Source: Balanoglossus misakiensis (taxonomy: Eukaryota; Hemichordata). From it: a stretch of DNA of 64,000 nt. Made by a program: the position numbers and the translations under genes. Positions 23,429 to 33,870 of the stretch are shown piece by piece (within the stretch, counting starts at the first letter, position 1; each line of letters starts with the position of its first letter). Under the pieces are notes generated by a model. It did no database searches, was not told where the DNA came from, and worked only from the letters and a program-made list of their open reading frames with translations. The stretch spans positions 2,294,001 to 2,358,000 of the forward strand of contig CM082581.2 in assembly GCA_040954595.2 (NCBI GenBank). The letters run 5' to 3'.

Positions 23429-23911
23429 CTAGCAGATTTTGGCGAGACTTTCCTCATTCGGAATGTAGACAGTTGGTGACCCGTCGACTTTCTTTGTCAG
23501 GATTTTTCCGTATTGCGTCCACAAGTATTTCCATCCATATTCTTTTCTTCTGGCATTTACCTTTGTGAATAAAGATCTTCGTCCTGGTGTCAGATTTTCG
23601 TTGATGTATATCTTGTTTTCTACTTGGTAGCCAATGTCCGATGTTTTGAAGCGAGACATAATTTTGCGTTGCTTGTAGACCGCGTCACGAATTTTTCTTC
23701 TGGTGAAACGCACAATGATTGCGGCAGGAAACCGGGTATTGGTACCGTGGTCAATGTGTTCATTGCCGAGTGCTTGACGTTTCTTGATTCGATGTGACAC
23801 GTCAATATCTGAACTGGTTATGTCTTTTTCTATGAGTTGGATGACTTTCAGGGCTACTGTATCAGTATTTTCATTTGGCAATTCTGGTATGCCTCTTATT
23901 TCAAGATACAC
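23429..23911 (-). CDS. LINE ORF1 protein with L1-ORF1p-like core
   Basis: A 160-residue frame. The start, YLEIRGIPE followed by acidic residues and VIQLIEKDI, then DVSHRI, a basic AAIIVRFTRRKIRDAVYKQ block, and VENKIYINENLTPGRRSLF, matches the RNA-recognition plus C-terminal domain arrangement of L1 ORF1p/Transposase_22 proteins, which coat the LINE RNA. The upstream coiled coil is not intact: an in-frame TAG lies just before the YLEIRG motif. The 68-nt gap to the endonuclease ORF is typical of a bicistronic LINE. Confidence 0.75.
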   Translation of the reverse strand: MYLEIRGIPELPNENTDTVALKVIQLIEKDITSSDIDVSHRIKKRQALGNEHIDHGTNTRFPAAIIVRFTRRKIRDAVYKQRKIMSRFKTSDIGYQVENKIYINENLTPGRRSLFTKVNARRKEYGWKYLWTQYGKILTKKVDGSPTVYIPNEESLAKIC

Positions 23912-24284
23912 CTACGAACCTCTCAATTTAACCAAGCTATTGTGCATTTCTCGACCAAGCATACAAAATTAAACAATATGCGTTGTAACACACCAAAGCG
24001 GTAGAGTCCAGGACTGAACCAAGAGCACAGAGAATTTAAATGTTTAAATCAATTACTACTTAGAGAGAAATCTTGGCTTAATCTCAGTTCAAATTGCATA
24101 TTAGTGCTGAACGTCCACTTTAGCTTAGACATCGCAACCATTAGCATGAAGCCCGAGTAATTAGTCAGCTATGTGAAAAATACAATGTTTCAAACTTTTA
24201 AGATTTTTAAAATTTTGTTGGTGACCCTTCCATGTTGCTATGCTCAACTTCGCCTTTGAAACCCAAAATGCATAACGGCAACAG

Positions 24285-24565
24285 AATCCAATGGTTTGAA
24301 TGATGGATTCTCGCTCTTACTGTTAGACAGTAATACCGCAATGCATTGTGGTAACAGTATCCAGCGGTATCCACAAAGGATTCTGAAATGTATTCTCAAA
24401 TACCAAAGATTTGTGGATACTGTGAGAATCCATTGTATATTCTTATGCTGGATACCATCTAGAGGATATCGAAGGATTCTCTGTGGATTCCATTGTATAT
24501 TGTAAGAATCCATCAAAATGGATTCTGTTGTAACTCGATGGATACGGAACATTTCACACAGTGAA
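24285..24565. repeat. GGATTCT/AGAATCC-rich hairpin repeat, copy 2
   Basis: Many GGATTC/GAATCC and GGATAC/GTATCC motifs occur in both orientations. The right end ATTTCACACAGTG is the reverse complement of the left end of the copy at 18625, so the two are the same family in opposite orientation. Confidence 0.6.
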
Positions 24566-25744
24566 AACTTGTGCACATGTAAAGTGGGAAAGAATATTTT
24601 GACACATGACTTATGGATATCATATGTATAAACTTGCAGCAAGTTATTTGTAATGTCAATGGAAGAAAGAACAGGACGAAGATACTTTAGCCATCGCCCA
24701 AGAAATCTTATCATCTTACTGTTAAACACCACATACCGAAATAGAGAATAATGTATATGTATTACACGAAAAATTAAACTGTATTTACTAAGTGAACATC
24801 TACAAGAAAAGTAATTGCTGTTAGAAATTAGCAAATGGTTATTTCGAGTATAACACGCAACCGGCCCGGGCGACGATGCATTTCAAGGCTCAGGTAGCCA
24901 GAGCCTATCGCAACACAGTAAGTGCACGATATGTGCACACATGGATATTTCTCTGTCAATTAATGTGCAGTTGCGCTATATGCTAACAGAGAGGTCCCAA
25001 AATAGGCGTACATGATTTCAGAGATGCTAGTTTATTACATCTTTATCGAAGCTTCTCCATGCAACTGGAAAACATATTTGTTGGCCTTGTAACTGTCATA
25101 AGTCGCTGGCTATGAAACAGACACTCTATTCGACAAAAGTGCATTTTCCGTCATTAATCTCTATAATAAAACTGGCACAACTATCTGTAACTTGTGACTA
25201 TTTTGTCAGTTTTATTGTTCTGTGTGTAAACCATGGTTTCTTGTTCGGCTCCCTATATCAGGATTAGTATTTGTCTTCTCAACTCTACCAGCATGTGTTT
25301 TTGTTGACAAAAAATGCATTCAAGCCCGGACTTGAATGCATTTCTTAATAGTAAGAATGGTCTACACACGTAAACATGACTTGTTGACTCATAGACATTT
25401 TGGGATAAATTCCAGGCAGGAGAACAAGAAAATGTGTGATGTGGTTGAAACATAAAACAAAAATTCTGAGAGAAGAACCAGATTCAAATAAATGCCCGTT
25501 AATGCATTTATTTAAACCAATTTGAGAAAAAATGAAACAAATAACGCAAGTGAGGTTGAACTATTAAGCTTAGAATATTTATTTCCAGGTAATTGTCATA
25601 TGTAAATGGCTTCAGTGTGATATTTTTGCATCCTGCATCGTATCATGGACAGTCATCTCAACATATAACTGTTATGTCAGAATGAAAGTCAGGATGAAAA
25701 TTACTGTTAGGGACATTTTAAAAGAAAAACGCATGTATGATCAT
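24566..25744. other. No supported gene
   Basis: AT-rich sequence with no gene signal. The stretch at 25553-25600 resembles 27050-27098 on the other side of LINE copy 3. Confidence 0.3.
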
Positions 25745-27046
25745 GGCTAACCTTCTTAAAAATAATGTTGATGTGAGACTTCCAGGATAATGATGAGTCA
25801 AGAGTAACTCCAAGATAAACAGCAGATGAAACATTTTGTATTGGTAAATCAGAGACATATAAATCCCCCTCAGGATTAAATTTTGCCTGGGCTGTTTTGA
25901 AAATAACATAGTTTGTTTTGTCAATATTAATAGTAAGTTTATTTGACTTACACCAGGTCTGTACTTTAGTTAGCTAAACATTCAGAGTGGCAAGATCGAT
26001 TTTGTCCTGCTTATCTGAACAAAATAAATTGGTATCATCTTCAAATAACCTGAGTTGAAAATAGTCTGAGGACCTGCAGATATCATTTATATATACTAGA
26101 AAAAGAAGTGGACCTAGAATTGATCCCTATGGAATCCCACAGGAGATCCTTTTCACTTTTGAAGTGCAATTATTGACCTTGACATACTGTTGTCGGTCTT
26201 CTATATAAGTCTTAAACCAATTAAGTGTGGATCCCCTAATCCCATAGTGGCATAGCTTAGCTAACAAAATTGTGTGGTTAATCGTATCAAATGCCTTTTA
26301 AAAATCAATGAAGATACCGTTATCAATGTGCTTTTTCAGTTGTGAGATCTGCTAAAGCTAACTTGGTACTAAATTTCTTACGAAATACATATTGGCTGTT
26401 AGTGGGAATATCAAATTTTTCAAAAAAAGAACACAGTTGCTTATTTACAATAGACTCGTACAGCTTACTAAAGATTGGCAAGACAGAGATAGGTTTGTAA
26501 TTTCCTATATCATGAACACAACCCTTTTTAAAAATTGGTGTTACTCTTGCCATTTTCAGTTTCTCTGGAAAAATACCCTGTGACTAGGAAATATTAACAA
26601 TATGAGCAAATGGTTCTGTAATATAATCAGCTGATTCCTTTACAAGTTTTGGATAAATATCATCAAAACCAGCAGCTTTACAATGATCTAATACATTAAT
26701 TTCTCTGAGTATATCACCAGAATGCACAGGATGGAAAAAGAAAGAATGAAAATGACGAATACCAAGGCAATCATTGAAATTAGCGCTACAATGTATTTGT
26801 GATGCTAGATAGCGCTACAATGTATTTGTGATGCTAGATTTTGTCCAATGTTGACAAAAAAAAATTAAAGGCGTCAGCTATATCAATATTTTTAGTAACA
26901 AAATTCCCGGGGTGTTTGTCATCTTTTATTTTTTGTGGAGCATTAACCTTTGAATTTTTGCTCAAGATTTCATTGATGACTTGCCATTTTTTGTGGTCCT
27001 TCCCAGAGGCTACAGACAGTTGCAATTTATCACAAAAATACTTCTT
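25745..27046 (-). pseudogene. LINE family 1, copy 3 (internal fragment)
   Basis: An RT/linker fragment truncated at both ends. It carries many lesions: a deletion in the FIDFKKAFD region, stops, and a 29-bp tandem duplication near 26788-26845. The catalytic box again reads FEDD (codon 26040-26042), identical to copy 2 including the silent change in the neighbouring Asp codon. It is therefore derived from the copy 2 lineage, not from copy 1. Confidence 0.8.
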
Positions 27047-27049
27047 TGT

Positions 27050-27366
27050 GTGGTTGAACTATAAGGCTAAGAATATTTATCTCCAAGTACATGTGTATAT
27101 GTAGTGAATGAACGCTCAACCACAGACAACTTCCATCCCACTTGTAGATACGAGAGTGAAAAATCACGCCAATATAAATAATTGGTCTCTACCATCAATT
27201 CATGTTGGGTGAGGTTCTACTCTCTTATCATACAAGCAGGATGGAAGTTGTGTGTGATTGAACGTCCATTCACTACATATTCACATGTACATTAACATAA
27301 ACGGTATCTTGTATCAAACATAATTGATGGAAAAGGGCAGCAAGAGAGAGGACTTTGTCCCTTTAA
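27050..27366 (-). mobile_element. TTAAAGGGACAAAGTC-family MITE with internal palindrome
   Basis: The minus strand begins TTAA-AGGGACAAAGTC at 27366. Long inverted arms (about 27088-27160 and 27215-27300) share TATGTAGTGAATG and CAACTTCCATCC. Other copies are at 2626 and 37231. The left boundary is approximate. Confidence 0.6.
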
Positions 27367-27930
27367 GATTACATATCAACGGAAAATGGTCAGATCCAAA
27401 CACTGTAGGGATTTCAAACCGAGTGATATACAGAAACAATCTTGTTGAAATACAACAATAATTCACTGTACTTCTACCTCTGTTTGCTATACAAGTACAG
27501 TTACCATCCTCGTCTCCGGGAACTCTCCCATTTAAACAAAATGAACAGAAAGTGTACAACACAATGATATCAAACTTAGACCGAATTTTTTTAGTTTTAT
27601 GTTTTGACTGTCGTGGGATTGTATAGTGAGACTTTCCCTCTCTGAGACCTCTCGCCGCAGCAGAAGTAATTTTGCATGTATGCCTTAGGTGGGATATGGT
27701 GGTATAGGATAACGTTACATCGTACCTGAATTCGATACAATGTGCTGATGGCGTAAACATGCTACGAAACTCGATGCTTTATTCTTCTGTGCGGCACGCG
27801 AATTCTATCAGCCATCTGGTGCGTGCACAGAACAACTCACATTCGCGTTTGGTATCTTCACTAACAACCATCCACTCCCTTGCAATTGTCACGAGATTTG
27901 CTCGACATTTCCGCAGTTTACACGTCTCCC
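27367..27930. other. No supported gene
   Basis: Some frames of 80-150 codons are open here on both strands, but none has a domain or convincing splice sites. Confidence 0.3.
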
Positions 27931-28460
27931 AAGATATATCTAATGCCAACATCAATAAAAGACTTGGACACACCCCTTTGTCTATATATGGGAATATACA
28001 AATTAGAAGTATTGTATTCCTTTAAATTCAGTACTACATTCTTGGTTTCCGACGATTAAACAAGCATGCTTCTTCCAAAATATATCTAATAACAACATCA
28101 ATAAAAGACTTGGACACACCCCTTTGTCTATATATGGGAATATACAAATTAGAAGTATTGTATTCCTTTAAATTCAGTACTACATTCTTGGTTTCCGACG
28201 ATTAAACAAGCATGCTTCTTCCAAAATATATCTAATAAAAACATCAATAAAAGACTTGGACACACCCCTTTGTCTATATATGGGAATATACAAATTAGAA
28301 GTATTGTATTCCTTTAAATTCAGTACTACATTCTTGGTTTCCGACGATTAAACAAGCATGCTTCTTCCAAAATATATCTAATAAAAACATCAATAAAAGA
28401 CTTAGACACACGTTGTTTACCATATATGGGATTATTTAAATTAGAGGTTGATTATTCTTT
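27931..28460 (+). repeat. 146-bp tandem repeat, about 3.6 copies
   Basis: The phrase GACTTGGACACACCCC (last copy diverged) recurs at 27961, 28107, 28253 and 28399, exactly 146 bases apart each time. The three complete units are nearly identical; the first start and last partial unit are diverged, as is usual at array edges. Confidence 0.9.
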
Positions 28461-29127
28461 TACCCCTTTCACCACTATAGTCCAGTCCAAACCAGTTGTT
28501 TTCCATGGGAAGGTTGGACATCTATAGAGGGGCCTGGGCTTGAAAGGGTTAAATTCAACACATGTAGTACTCTAGAGGCAATTGTACATAAAGTCGATCG
28601 AAAAAACATGACGCCTATTGTATGATGGAATAATCTTGTGCGCACATGAGAGAAGCGGTTTTAAAGGCGTGGATATACCACGTCACACACGTCACTATAT
28701 TCGCTCAACAATGGGATAACTGCATCGATGGCTGTGCTACTTTAGTATTGTATCCGTGGTAATTTTCTCACATACCGAGGTGACAGTGAACGGTATTGTA
28801 GACAATTTTCATGTTTTCCACTTTAATGTATTCCTGATGGTAATCTCAGTATAAGAGTAGCAGTGTTTAACAACTTCATTATCTTGCCATAGACATGTCA
28901 TTTCGAGGAAAGTGACAATGATCACAAATCATAACAGTTTTGAATTCTGTTATTAAATGTCAGAATATACGTTCAATCTATGTACCATCAGTTGCCAACA
29001 CTATAAATACTTGAAGTTAATGTAGACAATACACGTTTTTAAATTAACGTGCACATTCTAGTTCAGATTTAGAACTGTACTGCCAACACAAGATCTTAAT
29101 CATGTTTGTAAATGCCATGTGTTTCAG
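28461..29127. other. Upstream of lectin exons, no exon found
   Basis: The expected signal-peptide exon of the lectin-like gene is not recognisable here. Confidence 0.3.
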
Positions 29128-29298
29128 CCCAAGAGCTTATATCCCTGATCGAAAATGAGTTGAAACTTTCCAACTATGAAACAACGTGGCTGGAAGCAAA
29201 AAGAGCATGTGAGCAGGACAGTGGGCATCTGTTGAGGTTTTACGACCAAGAGACCATGAATATAGTTGTCAGCTTTATAGCGTTATTGGTTTGGCGAG
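29128..29298 (+). CDS. C-type lectin-like domain exon (N-terminal half)
   Basis: The exon follows TGTTTCAG and ends at GCGAG before GTGATG (phase 1). It encodes NYETTWLEAKRACEQDSGHLLRFYDQETMNIV, the classic WxEAxxxCxxxGxHLxxxxxxxE start of a C-type lectin-like domain: helix 1, the first conserved Cys, and helix 2. Such domains bind sugars or proteins outside the cell. It joins in frame with the exon at 29490. The upstream exon(s) with a signal sequence were not found. Confidence 0.8.
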
Positions 29299-29489
29299 GT
29301 GATGTCCTACCACATTCCGGTAAAGAGTAATAGAGTACCCAACTTTGTCATTACTGCTTGTTCATACGAACGATGTCTTCTCACTCAGAAGTATAATTGT
29401 TGTAATAATCAACATGACTTTTAAAGTAAACAAATCTACATGTATTACTCAACGTTCAACATGCTTTTCCTCTTTGTAATGGTTTACAG

Positions 29490-29634
29490 AATTCGTTTGG
29501 ATCGACGCCAATGATAGAGAGACTAATGGTCACTTTGTTCACTCAGACGGTTCGAGTATAGATAGAAGTATCGCAGTAATGGATTTGGTGTTTGGAACAG
29601 ACACCAATTACGGTGCACATTGTGGTGTAATATG
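29490..29634 (+). CDS. C-type lectin-like domain exon (C-terminal half)
   Basis: The acceptor TTTACAG and donor GTAATG are intact. The exon enters in phase 1, matching the previous donor, and encodes FVWIDANDRETNGHFVHSDGS followed by a conserved-type Cys in AHCGVIW. This is the WIGLxDxxxxGxFxWxDGS core of the fold. No EPN or QPD sugar-specificity triplet is present in it, so calcium-dependent sugar binding is doubtful. It ends in phase 2; the exon that should finish this domain was not located in the repeat-filled intron that follows. Confidence 0.8.
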
Positions 29635-30136
29635 GTAATGTTGTTTTAATTTTAAAGGGGTCTGACCTGACCTGCGTGTTGTGCGATTTATATTTGCAAC
29701 GAGATCTCTATTGGCGAGGCCTTTGATGTAGAACGGCTAATATGACAGAACCCCACGACCAGATGGATCAAGCGCGGTATTTGAACGAGTGCTGGTGGTG
29801 TATTCTGTTGCAGCACGATCTCGCCATCGGGTTCTGTTATTATTACAACAGTATAGAAAACATTTTCCAATTTCCGAAAAGTAGCCGTTTTTTAAACTTT
29901 TTTCAAGGAAATTAGTGTTTTGTTCACAGTACAATATATTTCGATATTTTTCTATGATTATTTTCAAGATGTTTGCGAGTGTGCAGAAAGAAAAGAATAA
30001 ACTGTGAAATTTCCATAGAAATAATGAAGGAGCCATCTTTAGGTTGTATGGATTTGAATATTTCATTGAAAAAAACTAATAACTAAATTATGAATTCAAT
30101 TAATAGTACAATTTGCAAAACATTGCTAGTCACTCC

Positions 30137-30560
30137 AGAAGGGTCAGTGCTTGGAAATGTGAGAGCCTGGAAATTTCTAAGCACTGACAAGGGTCAGTGG
30201 TCGGAAATTTCCAGACACTCAGGGAATGTGAGAGCCTGGAAATTTCCAAGCACTGACAAGGGTCAGTGGTCGGAAATTTCCAGACACTCAGGGAATGTGA
30301 GAGCCTGGACATTTCCAAGCACTGACAAGGGTCAGTGGTCGGAAATTTCCAGACACTCAGGGAATGTGAGAGCTTAGAAATTTCCAAGCACTGACAAGGG
30401 TCAGTGGTCGGAAATTTCCAGACACTCAGGGAATGTGAGAGCCTAGAAATTTCCAAGCACTGACAGGGTTAGTGGCCGGAAATATCCAGTCACTCGGGGA
30501 ATGTGAGAGCCTGGAAATTTCCAAGCATTGACAGGGTCAGTGCTTGGAAATCTTGAGTTT
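30137..30560 (+). repeat. 69-bp tandem array, left arm of foldback element
   Basis: GGTCAGTGG recurs at 30192, 30261, 30330 and 30399, 69 bases apart, with a diverged fifth unit at 30468. Most units carry two copies of the palindrome GGAAATTTCC. Confidence 0.9.
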
Positions 30561-31455
30561 CTCTATCATGTTTCAAATTATGGCCTTTAGGAAAACGATC
30601 TGTTGAGGAACTTCGCCTGTATTTATATCTTCAACCCTACGGATGAGTTTGGTCGTTTGACTGCGGTGGCCTCTTCTGCTGTTCTTCTCTCTCTCCATGC
30701 CCGACATCCTGGTCTCGGCACCAACAAATGTACCGCGTACACTTGGGAATAGGTTCGGAATGAAGAGAGAGGGGCGGGATGGCCAATACTTCTTTATATA
30801 CAGTGGTTTGAACTGTGACATTTGGTAACACTGCATAATTCAAGAACAATAGCATTTGGTAGTTGTGAAGTTGTGACTTTGTATACAGAGTAGAAAGAAC
30901 AATTGTGTCAGATAAACAATACCAATTCCCAATAAACAACTAGTGTATGGGCTAACTCAGAGGAGTTGGTAGGCGAAGCCTGTCATGAACATTGTGACGC
31001 TAAGGCTCCTTAGACAAACCTGGTGCGTCTGCGGTCCAGATCCGTACCAGAGCTTTTCGCCGAAATTCGATTTTATCGGGAGAATATCCTATCCCTGTCT
31101 ACTAACCGGTTATAACTGCGATTGACTTCTTCTAACATCCGAACCGCTCGCTTTCTGAAACTTTTGTGTTTACCCATTGAGATAACCTCACTGTATTCAA
31201 TATGGCGATCTCAACAGGTAAACACAAGAGAAAATCAGAAAGCGAGTGGCTCGGAAGTTAATTACATCATATTTGGAGTCATTTGTGGGTAGACGGGGGA
31301 AAGATTCCCCCCGATAAAATCCAATCTCGGCCGAAAAGCTGCTGTCCGGATCCGGATCTCAGACGAATCAGTTTTGTCCATGGAGCCTTGCAGAGATGTG
31401 GTGGAAGCCGTGTATTAAACGCCGGGAGAACGCAGACATGTACGGAGGACTACCA

Positions 31456-31999
31456 CGACCCTGTCAGTGCTTGGAAAGTTCAAGGCTCTCACATTCCCTG
31501 AGTGTCTGGAAATTTCCGACCACTGACCCTTGTCTGTGCTTGGAAATTTCTAAGCTCTCACATTCCCTGAGTGTCTGGAAATTTCCGACCACTGACCCTT
31601 GTCAGTGCTTGGAAATTTCCAGGCTCTCACATTCCCTGAGTGTCCGGAAATTTCCGACCACTGACCCTTGTCAGTGCTTGGATATTTCTAAGCTCTCACA
31701 TTCCCTGAGTGTCTGGAAATTTTCGACCACTGACCCTTGTCAGTGCTTGGAAATTTCCAGGCTCTCATATTCCCTGAGTGTCTGGAAATTTCCGACCACT
31801 GACCCTTGTCAGTGCTTGGAAATTTCCAGGCTCTCACATTCCCTGAGTGTCTGGAAATTTCCGACCACTGACTCTTGTCAGTGCTTGGAAATTTCCAGAC
31901 TCTCACATTCCCTGAGTGTCTGGAAATTTCCGACCACTGACCCTTGTCAGTACTTGGAAATTTCCAAGCTCTCACATGCCACTGACTCTTTCCAAGTAT
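31456..31999 (-). repeat. 69-bp tandem array, right arm of foldback element
   Basis: Inverted copies of the left-arm unit. The phrase CACTGAC recurs every 69 bases from about 31521 to 31935, giving nearly eight units. Because 69 is divisible by three, long open frames run through the array; they are not genes. Confidence 0.9.
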
Positions 32000-32515
32000 T
32001 TTAGCCGCAAAATATGGATTTGTCAATGAGCAGTGCTTATTTCCTAAAATTCATACGAAATCCAACGGATTTGTGTGATACGGATATTAATCTAACAATT
32101 CTTGTAATAAATATTGGGTTTCAGATTTACTTTTTGATGCTATTGTTTTTTTCTGGCGAAATTTTACAAACAATTCACACACTTGCAAATTTTCAATAGA
32201 AATATTACTCATGATAAACATGGAGACAAAATTTCATTAGAAAAAAATCAAAAGGACTGTCATGTACGTGGCTTTGAAGGAGACTCAGTTTTTTCACAGA
32301 TAAATTTTAATTTTAGTTTAAAGCCAAAATATGACAAAATGCATTTTTCCTGCTGTACAGCTGCAGGAAAGAGACTAAGAATACCATTATGTAATTTTTT
32401 CATTAGAAATTGGCAAAGAATGGGGAATATTTTCATAAATTTCTAACTTTTTCAGCAGTAATTATGTAAAAAAGAGGTTTTTCGGAAATTGGAAAATGTT
32501 TTCTATACTGTTTTA

Positions 32516-33734
32516 CATATGATACTCCCATTTTAGACGAAAACATCGAAAACACCATAAGAACACCATCCGAAAATTAAAGAAACGAGATCAGGCAACG
32601 ATATTGGTTGTTTCGTGGACAGGTCACACTACGATGATATCACAATTTTTTATAGGCTAGTTACACCACACTCCCATCTTTCATTGGACAATGTTGTTTA
32701 CTAGTCATACAACTAGTGGCACCCAGAAATGTATACATCGCCATGCCAGAGGAACATACATTGTATAACGACATAACAAGATAATTGAAAAGATTCCTAC
32801 AACACAACCTGAAAAACCTGTCCTAAATATCAGCAAGTAACCTAGCACAACGACTGCGACTTTCACAGATGTCGGCATCAGTATGTCGCAAACAGGATAC
32901 TGCAAGTGTCAGATGAAGAAACGGGGTGTAAACGTAAACGGCAGGCCATATGTAATATATGTAATATAGCTTTATCAATACCAGTGAATTTTGAGACGTC
33001 ATAGCTATACATTATTACTTATAATGTATCGTGTTATTCGATGGACGCGCGACGCGCCCAAGAACCAGTGGACGTGTACAATTTCCGACTGAATAACGGA
33101 GGATTTCGAACAATGCGAACATTTTAAGGGGTAAAAAAAGAAATGTAAACATAAACAGAATAAATACGGCGATATTTATTAATTTCCAAACCCGACCTCG
33201 AACGGCGATTTGTTTATTTTTTTCTTCCTACTGCGTCGGTACATGTCGTCTGCTCTTGAATCACGCGCAGTCAACATGGCTCGCTCACGCACGTAAAGCA
33301 AACCTCTCGATGATGATGCTGGATTTGACATTCGTTCACCATACATACCGTGTACCATGTACCAAGCAGTCATGTCAACGAAGCTATACGTAAAAAAATT
33401 ATGCCGCAAGTGTCACTGTCATGTTGTCTACGTGGTACGGAAGGTCGATCGAGGGCGAGTTTGTTTATGTATTGCAACCTTCGGAGCGCCCGTATACGTG
33501 AACTTTCCCGAGAACGCAAACGAATTTTTACTCGTTGCGGATTTAATTTTGAAATTCAGGAAAACGGAATTTGAAAACAGGTAAAAAGCAACATGCTTTA
33601 CTAAAAAAAAACGGTTATCCATTCCACTTTTGTTGCATCCACTATAAACTAAACCTATCACAAGCAAGAAGTCATAGTTGTCCGGCCTGACATCAATTCT
33701 ATTTTTTACGTCAATAAAGGTTTTCTGTAAAGAG
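32516..33734. other. Rest of lectin intron, no exon found
   Basis: AT-rich sequence. No splice-flanked coding segment could be supported. Confidence 0.3.
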
Positions 33735-33870
33735 TATTGTGGATAGATGGTATGCATTTGCATACAGAGGATAAATGGACGCACTATGATGGGACACCAC
33801 TGACTTACTTACCATGGGCGGACCACCAGCCATACGGTAGCCCTTGGAGAACATGTATTCGAGCGGATTT
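33735..33870 (+). CDS. Second C-type lectin-like domain exon
   Basis: The likely acceptor is TAAAGAG (33728-33734) and the donor is GTAATT at 33871. The frame reads LWIDGMHL, EDKWTHYDGTPLTYLPWA, DHQPYGSPWRTCIRAD. WID at the start and the WxxxDGxPLxYxxWAxxQP run correspond to the W-I-x, D-G and loop regions of a C-type lectin-like domain, with QPY at the place of the sugar-specificity QPD/EPN triplet and a conserved Cys after it. The entry phase equals that of the exon at 29490. It may be the end of a second domain whose first exon is missing, or an alternative exon. Confidence 0.65.

Larger units (their letters stand above)
19915..23990 (-). mobile_element. LINE family 1, copy 2 (near full length)
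   Basis: A minus-strand copy with ORF1 (23429-23911), endonuclease (22681-23361), linker (21739-22362), and reverse transcriptase (20213-21661). It ends at 19915 in GATA/GAT microsatellite tails after GGTGAAATAAA. It is interrupted by a palindromic element (22378-22680), has a frameshift in an A9 tract at about 21764-21772 relative to copy 1 (A7), and carries a substituted catalytic box. Confidence 0.85.
29845..32515. mobile_element. Foldback-type element with 69-bp-repeat arms
   Basis: About 2.7 kb with mirror symmetry around about 31190. Outer arms: CAGTATAGAAAACATTTTCC near 29849 and its complement ending near 32508. Middle arms: opposed arrays of 69-bp units (30137-30560 and 31456-31999). 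Inner arms: 31005-31190 pairs with 31200-31380 (the GAAAGCGAG-rich and TTTTATCGG blocks). About 430 bp at 30560-30990 have no partner. Long inverted repeats built of subrepeats are the hallmark of Foldback elements. No transposase is encoded. It lies in an intron of the lectin-like gene. Confidence 0.75.

Noticed and set aside
27314-27760. A 148-codon minus-strand frame
   Set aside because: It begins in a MITE end and has no recognisable motif.
30137-31999. Regularly spaced repeats reminiscent of a CRISPR array
   Set aside because: The whole 69-bp unit is repeated with no variable spacers, and the genome is eukaryotic.
31396-32004. A 202-codon open frame on the plus strand, and mirrored frames at 30090-30456
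   Set aside because: They run through 69-bp tandem repeats; because the period is a multiple of three, all frames stay open. No protein domain.
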